Source: Selenomonadaceae bacterium UBA3796 (GTDB lineage Bacteria; Bacillota; Negativicutes; Selenomonadales; Selenomonadaceae). From it: a DNA stretch of 10,167 bases. How positions within the stretch are numbered: position 1 is the first letter of the stretch; the number at the start of each line of letters is the position of its first letter. Below the pieces are notes generated by a model. The model was not told the DNA's origin and made no database searches. It was given only the letters and a program-made list of their open reading frames with translations. Positions 6,746 through 10,167 of this stretch are shown here, in pieces. Location: assembly GCA_002369175.1 (NCBI GenBank), contig DFES01000184.1, positions 1-10,167 on the forward strand. Direction: 5' to 3'. A program made the position numbers and the translations under genes.

Positions 6746-7987
6746 ATGGAATCGATGATTCGCGATATCAAACTGGCTCCTTCGGGACATGACAAAATCA
6801 ATTGGGTGAAGAATTTCATGCCGGTGATGGCGGCAATTGACAAGGAGTATTCCGTGTCAAAGCCCTTTGCAGGGAAGAAAATCGTCATAACCCTTCATTT
6901 GGAGGCAAAGACGGCTTATATGGCGCAGGTGTTCCAACATGCCGGTGCCGAAGTGGCCGTAACAGGCAGCAATCCTCTCTCCACCCAAGATGATGTGGCC
7001 GCTGCTCTGTCGGATTCCGGTGTACATGTTTTTGCAACCCATGGCTGCACGCCGGAGGAGTACGATAGGTACATCAACAAGGCCTTGGATCTGGAGCCTG
7101 ATTTCGTCATGGACGACGGCGGAGACATGGTGCATATGCTCCATACGAAACGCCGGGAACTTCTGCCGAAGATCCTGGGCGGTTCCGAGGAGACAACCAC
7201 GGGGGTTGTGCGCCTTCGTGCTTTGGAAAACCAAGGAAAACTGGAATTTCCCATGATTGCCGCAAATGATGCTTACTGCAAATACCTTTTCGATAACCGC
7301 TATGGGACGGGGCAGTCCACCTGGGACGGTATCATGCGGACCACGAACCTGGTCATCGCAGGGAAGAACGTGGTCATTGCGGGATACGGATGGTGCGGAA
7401 AGGGCGGCGCCATGCGGGCGAAGGGACTCGGTGCCAATGTGGTCATCACGGAAGTGGATCCCATCAAGGCCATTGAGGCCGTCTTTGACGGTTTCCGCGT
7501 CATGCCCATGGATGAGGCTGCCAAGATCGGCGATATTTTCCTGACGCTGACAGGGGATAAGGATGTCATTCGCAGGAATCATTTCGCTGTGATGAAGGAC
7601 GGCGCCATGATGGCAAATTCCGGCCATTTTGATGTAGAGATCAACATTCCGGAACTGGAGGAATTGTCTGTCTCCCGCCGCAGGGTGAGGAACAACATCG
7701 AGGAATTCAAGATGCAGGACGGGAGGAAGCTCTACCTGCTGGCAGAAGGACGCCTTGTGAATCTCGCTGCAGGCGACGGTCATCCGGCGGAAATCATGGA
7801 TATGTCCTTTGCCGTCCAGTTCTTCTCCGCCCTCCACATCGTTCAGCACCATGCGGAGCTTTCCAAGGGGGTTCATCTGATGCCGGAGGAAATCGACAGG
7901 AAAATTGCCGAAATGAAGCTGAAGCTGATGGGCGTCAGCATTGATGCCCTTACGCCGGAGCAGAAGGCGTATCTTTCCATGGCTTGA
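6746..7987 (+). CDS. ahcY: S-adenosylhomocysteine hydrolase (adenosylhomocysteinase), short form
   Basis: AhcY reversibly cleaves SAH, the inhibitory product of SAM-dependent methylation, to homocysteine and adenosine, using tightly bound NAD. The 413 residues match the shorter archaeal/Thermotoga-like type, lacking the roughly 40-residue insert of many proteobacterial enzymes. Visible signatures are LHLEAKTA with His51, SNPLSTQDDVAAAL (75-88), DDGGDMVHMLH (123-133), EETTTGVVRL (148-157), and Lys179/Asp183/Asn184 in NDAYCKYLFDNRYGTGQS. The Rossmann motif GYGWCGKG (213-220) is followed by NSGHFDVEI (291-299) and GHPAEIMD (345-352). GGAGG at 6732-6736 lies 9 bases before the ATG, fixing the start. 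The next gene, mtaD, begins 17 bases after the stop. AhcY equilibrium favours SAH synthesis, so a neighbouring deaminase that removes adenosine or SAH makes metabolic sense. Confidence 0.98.
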   Translation: MESMIRDIKLAPSGHDKINWVKNFMPVMAAIDKEYSVSKPFAGKKIVITLHLEAKTAYMAQVFQHAGAEVAVTGSNPLSTQDDVAAALSDSGVHVFATHGCTPEEYDRYINKALDLEPDFVMDDGGDMVHMLHTKRRELLPKILGGSEETTTGVVRLRALENQGKLEFPMIAANDAYCKYLFDNRYGTGQSTWDGIMRTTNLVIAGKNVVIAGYGWCGKGGAMRAKGLGANVVITEVDPIKAIEAVFDGFRVMPMDEAAKIGDIFLTLTGDKDVIRRNHFAVMKDGAMMANSGHFDVEINIPELEELSVSRRRVRNNIEEFKMQDGRKLYLLAEGRLVNLAAGDGHPAEIMDMSFAVQFFSALHIVQHHAELSKGVHLMPEEIDRKIAEMKLKLMGVSIDALTPEQKAYLSMA

Positions 7988-7990
7988 AGC

Positions 7991-7996
7991 GGAGGG
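7991..7996 (+). promoter_or_regulatory. Ribosome binding site that sets the mtaD start
   Basis: GGAGGG lies 8 bases before ATG 8005. A longer frame opening at TTG 7984 would overlap the ahcY stop, but it would place this Shine-Dalgarno inside the coding region and add a non-conserved basic peptide (MKRREKR). ATG 8005 is therefore chosen. Confidence 0.8.
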
Positions 7997-8004
7997 AAAA
8001 ACGC

Positions 8005-9285
8005 ATGAATACGCTGATTAAGGATGCCTATGTAATCCTTCCGGACGGGGGGACGCAAAAAGCGGATATCGCCATTGAGGGGAATCTCATCAAGGCAGTG
8101 GGAGAGATTCCCCACGAATTCAAAGGCGAGCGCATCATTGACGGCAAGGACAAGCTGGCGGCGCCCGGCTTTGTCAATGGCCACACCCATGCCTCCATGA
8201 CGCTTCTCAGAAGCTATGCCGATGATATGGCTCTCATGGACTGGCTCCAGAATCGGATCTGGCCGGTGGAGGACAGAATGACGGAAGAGGATCTCTACTG
8301 GGGCGCCATGCTGGCGGCAGTGGAGATGATAAAATCGGGAACCACCGCCTTTGCCGATATGTATGGACCCTATATGGACGCCGTTGCGAAGGTGGTCATG
8401 GAATCCGGCTTGCGCGCCGTGCTCTCCAGGGGAATTGTAGCTTTGGCTCCGGGAGCTAGTGAGAAATTGGAGGACGGTGTCCGTCTTTACCGGGAATACC
8501 ACGGTGCCGCCAACGGGCGCATCACTGTGATGCTGGCTCCCCATTCCCTTTATACCTGCCCGCCGGAATTCCTTGAGAAAGTGGCCGGCAAAGCGAAGGA
8601 ACTGGGCGCAGAAATTCATATCCACATGTCGGAGACCGAGGTTGAGGTGAAGGACTGCATAAAGAATTACGGGAAACGGCCCTTTGCCCATGTGGAATCC
8701 ACGGGGTTGTTTGAGAACGGGACTTTGGCGGCGCATTGTGTCTGGCTGGAGGAAGAGGATATGGAAATCATCCGGAAACATGATATCCGTGTCGTCCACA
8801 ATCCGGGCAGCAATCTGAAGCTGGCCAGCGGCGTCGCCCCTGTGCAGCGTCTGCTGAAGGAAGGGATATGCGTCGGTCTGGGGACGGACGGAGCTTCCAG
8901 CAATAACAACCTGGATATGCTGGAAGAGGTGCGCCTTGCAGCGTTGCTGAGCAAGGTGGAAACCATGGATCCTAAGGCTCTTCCTGCGTTCCAGGCGCTG
9001 CAGATGGGCACGGAGTTCAGTGCCAGGGCTGTGGGACTCAAGGATGTGGGGCGTTTGGAAGCAGGGTGCAAAGCGGACATCGTTCTCTATTCCATGCAGG
9101 GGCCGGAATGGCATCCCAGGCATAACCTGGTGTCCCTGTTGGCTTATTCCGCAAATTCCGGCGCTGTGGATACGGTGCTGGTGGATGGGCAGGTGCTCAT
9201 GGAGAAGAAGCGGCTCTGCACCATAGATGAGGAGAAGGTTTGCTTTGAAGCGGAGCGTTCCGTGAAGCGTTTAACTGAAGGTTGA
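8005..9285 (+). CDS. mtaD: 5-methylthioadenosine / S-adenosylhomocysteine deaminase
   Basis: This 426-residue amidohydrolase deaminates the adenine ring of MTA and SAH to give 5'-methylthioinosine and S-inosylhomocysteine; some relatives also accept adenosine or 5'-deoxyadenosine. Metal and catalytic residues of the family are all visible: His60 and His62 in GFVNGHTHASM, Glu89 in RIWPVE, His180 in APHSLYTCPP, His207 and Glu210 in IHIHMSETEVE, His244 in AAHCVW, and Asp295 in GLGTDGASSNNNLDM. The C-terminal GRLEAGCKADIVL (349-361) rebuilds the small beta-sandwich typical of amidohydrolases. It follows ahcY by 17 bases and is the last gene before a strong terminator. The context points to disposal of SAM by-products. 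Other amidohydrolases such as guanine or chlorohydrolase-type deaminases share the fold, but the neighbour ahcY and the motif spacing favour MtaD. Confidence 0.95.
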   Translation: MNTLIKDAYVILPDGGTQKADIAIEGNLIKAVGEIPHEFKGERIIDGKDKLAAPGFVNGHTHASMTLLRSYADDMALMDWLQNRIWPVEDRMTEEDLYWGAMLAAVEMIKSGTTAFADMYGPYMDAVAKVVMESGLRAVLSRGIVALAPGASEKLEDGVRLYREYHGAANGRITVMLAPHSLYTCPPEFLEKVAGKAKELGAEIHIHMSETEVEVKDCIKNYGKRPFAHVESTGLFENGTLAAHCVWLEEEDMEIIRKHDIRVVHNPGSNLKLASGVAPVQRLLKEGICVGLGTDGASSNNNLDMLEEVRLAALLSKVETMDPKALPAFQALQMGTEFSARAVGLKDVGRLEAGCKADIVLYSMQGPEWHPRHNLVSLLAYSANSGAVDTVLVDGQVLMEKKRLCTIDEEKVCFEAERSVKRLTEG

Positions 9286-9293
9286 GAAACCGG

Positions 9294-9329
9294 GAACTAT
9301 CACAAACTGAGTTTTGTGATAGTTCTTTT
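9294..9329 (+). terminator. Strong intrinsic terminator of the surE-ahcY-mtaD operon
   Basis: A perfect 13-bp stem (GAACTATCACAAA at 9294-9306 with its complement at 9313-9325) closes a 6-base loop, and T4 follows (9326-9329). It starts 8 bases after the mtaD stop. It separates the operon from ftsK. The stem is A/T-rich, and the A-run at its inner 5' side plus the T-run give it some symmetry, but no gene approaches from the right. Confidence 0.88.
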
Positions 9330-9352
9330 GGTATGGTATGGGTGGTGTTTTT

Positions 9353-10167
9353 TTGGAAAAGAACAAGGAATCCCGCAGAACTTCGCGAAAAAAAGCGGGA
9401 GGACGGAAATCCATGGTCAAAAGTCCACAGGAAGAACGGCGGTATGAGCTTTTGGGAATTGCTTTCGTCGTCATAGGCATCGTTTCCATCTGTGGAATTT
9501 TTGGCTTGAATGCGGGCTTTGTGGGTACTTATGTTGCAAGGTGCCTGCAGTATATGTTCGGGATTGGAGCACTGATCGCATCCGGCATCATCGTGCTCAT
9601 TGGGCTGCAGTATATTGTTAAGCATCATGGAATCATTTATTCTGGGCGTTTTTTTGGACTGGCTGCCCTGTTTGCGTCCCTGCTGGCCTTTTATCATCAT
9701 TTTATGGTACCGCCGGGAGAAGAAATCATCCCTGCAAGCCTGCCGGATGCGGGCGGGCTTCTGGGGGGAGGACTGCTCCTCCTTCTGCGCAAGTTTTTTG
9801 GAGTGGATGGAGGCATTGTTGTCCTTGGCGGCGGTATTGTGAGTGCTATCCTTCTTTCTACCACATGGTCCCTTGCAACCGGTCTTTTAAAGACGAAAGA
9901 AAAGGCGGTGAGGAGTGCAAGTGCGGCTGGGACGGTGCTTTCCGCAACTTACGGAAAGGTTGCGGAAGTCGGCGACCGCATGGAGGAGCGTGTTGTGGAA
10001 ACCGTAAAGGAACAGGTGCGGCAGGTAAAGCAGAGGCGCATGGCTTACAACCAGGATGCGGATGAACATTTCCGGGATGAGGTGTCCCTGCCGGATCCGG
10101 TTGCTGCCGGAGCGAGCCTTCCCGAGCCGTATGAACCCATGCGCGAGCCGGATGTCCCCATGCGCGA
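9353..10167 (+). CDS. ftsK: DNA translocase FtsK/SpoIIIE, N-terminal membrane domain and linker (3' truncated by window)
   Basis: The frame has no stop to the window end; 271 codons are visible. FtsK/SpoIIIE is a septum-located, ATP-driven DNA pump that clears chromosome ends from the closing division site. A basic N-terminal segment (residues 1-30) leads to YELLGIAFVVIGIVSICGIFGL (TM1, about 33-53). TM2 (66-89), TM3 (99-117), a Gly/Leu-rich GGLLGGGLLLLL region (134-145) and TM4 (152-172) complete the FtsK 4TM domain. Then comes a charged, probably helical linker (180-240) and a Pro/Glu-rich repeat. The motor and gamma domains lie beyond the window. The start is uncertain: TTG 9353 has GGGTGG 7 bases upstream and gives a SpoIIIE-like basic N-terminus; ATG 9338 lacks an obvious ribosome site; ATG 9413 has GGGAGG (9397-9402) 10 bases upstream but would discard the basic segment. 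Confidence 0.92.
   Translation, partial: MEKNKESRRTSRKKAGGRKSMVKSPQEERRYELLGIAFVVIGIVSICGIFGLNAGFVGTYVARCLQYMFGIGALIASGIIVLIGLQYIVKHHGIIYSGRFFGLAALFASLLAFYHHFMVPPGEEIIPASLPDAGGLLGGGLLLLLRKFFGVDGGIVVLGGGIVSAILLSTTWSLATGLLKTKEKAVRSASAAGTVLSATYGKVAEVGDRMEERVVETVKEQVRQVKQRRMAYNQDADEHFRDEVSLPDPVAAGASLPEPYEPMREPDVPMR
10124..10165 (+). repeat. Two 21-bp tandem repeats in the FtsK linker
   Basis: Two in-frame 21-bp units (10124-10144 and 10145-10165) encode EPYEPMR and EPDVPMR. They share GAGCCG at the start and CCCATGCGC at the end, and the final GA of the window could begin a third unit. Tandem Pro/Glu-rich repeats fit the extended, variable linker between the membrane and motor domains of FtsK. 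The array length cannot be seen. Confidence 0.75.

Noticed and set aside
7873..9123. A 416-codon - strand frame across mtaD
   Set aside because: Antisense shadow; mtaD on the + strand carries all metal ligands and fits the operon.

Overview
The window looks like chromosomal DNA from a diderm (outer-membrane-bearing) Firmicute, most likely class Negativicutes and perhaps a Selenomonas- or Mitsuokella-like anaerobe. The placement is an inference. It rests on a tripartite-type RND pump with a lipoprotein adaptor, which needs an outer membrane, next to Firmicute-style features: strong AGGAGG-type ribosome binding sites, a short-form S-adenosylhomocysteine hydrolase beside an MTA/SAH deaminase, and a SpoIIIE/FtsK-type translocase. 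No 16S or other taxonomic marker is present, so genus is not determined.

Left block (1-4591, + strand): the 3' end of preA (iron-sulfur subunit of NAD-dependent dihydropyrimidine dehydrogenase) is joined by an ATGA stop/start overlap to an RND membrane fusion lipoprotein, which is joined by a second ATGA overlap to a 1025-residue RND permease. All three are probably translated from one message. No outer-membrane channel gene is present here.

Middle (4602-5908): a complete tyrosine recombinase on the - strand converges on the permease with only 10 bp between coding ends; a short hairpin spans both stop codons. Its own region holds an extended -10 promoter whose -35 box lies in an inverted repeat (possible operator). 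Divergent from it is a textbook sigma-70-type promoter (TTGACA-17-TATAAT) driving a lone tRNA-Lys(CUU), followed by a terminator hairpin. No other mobile-element genes or att duplications were seen.

Right block (5949-9329, + strand): surE, ahcY and mtaD form a tight operon closed by a 13-bp-stem terminator. Together they suit turnover of S-adenosylmethionine by-products and nucleotides: AhcY splits SAH to homocysteine and adenosine, MtaD deaminates SAH/MTA (and often adenosine), and SurE removes phosphate from nucleoside monophosphates.

Right edge (about 9353-10167): the membrane-anchored N-terminus of FtsK/SpoIIIE, cut by the window end just as a 7-residue tandem repeat starts in its linker.

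Most of this is well-known housekeeping. The least explained elements are the solitary recombinase with its putative operator, and the linkage of preA to an efflux pump. I see no convincing evidence of a wholly new system.
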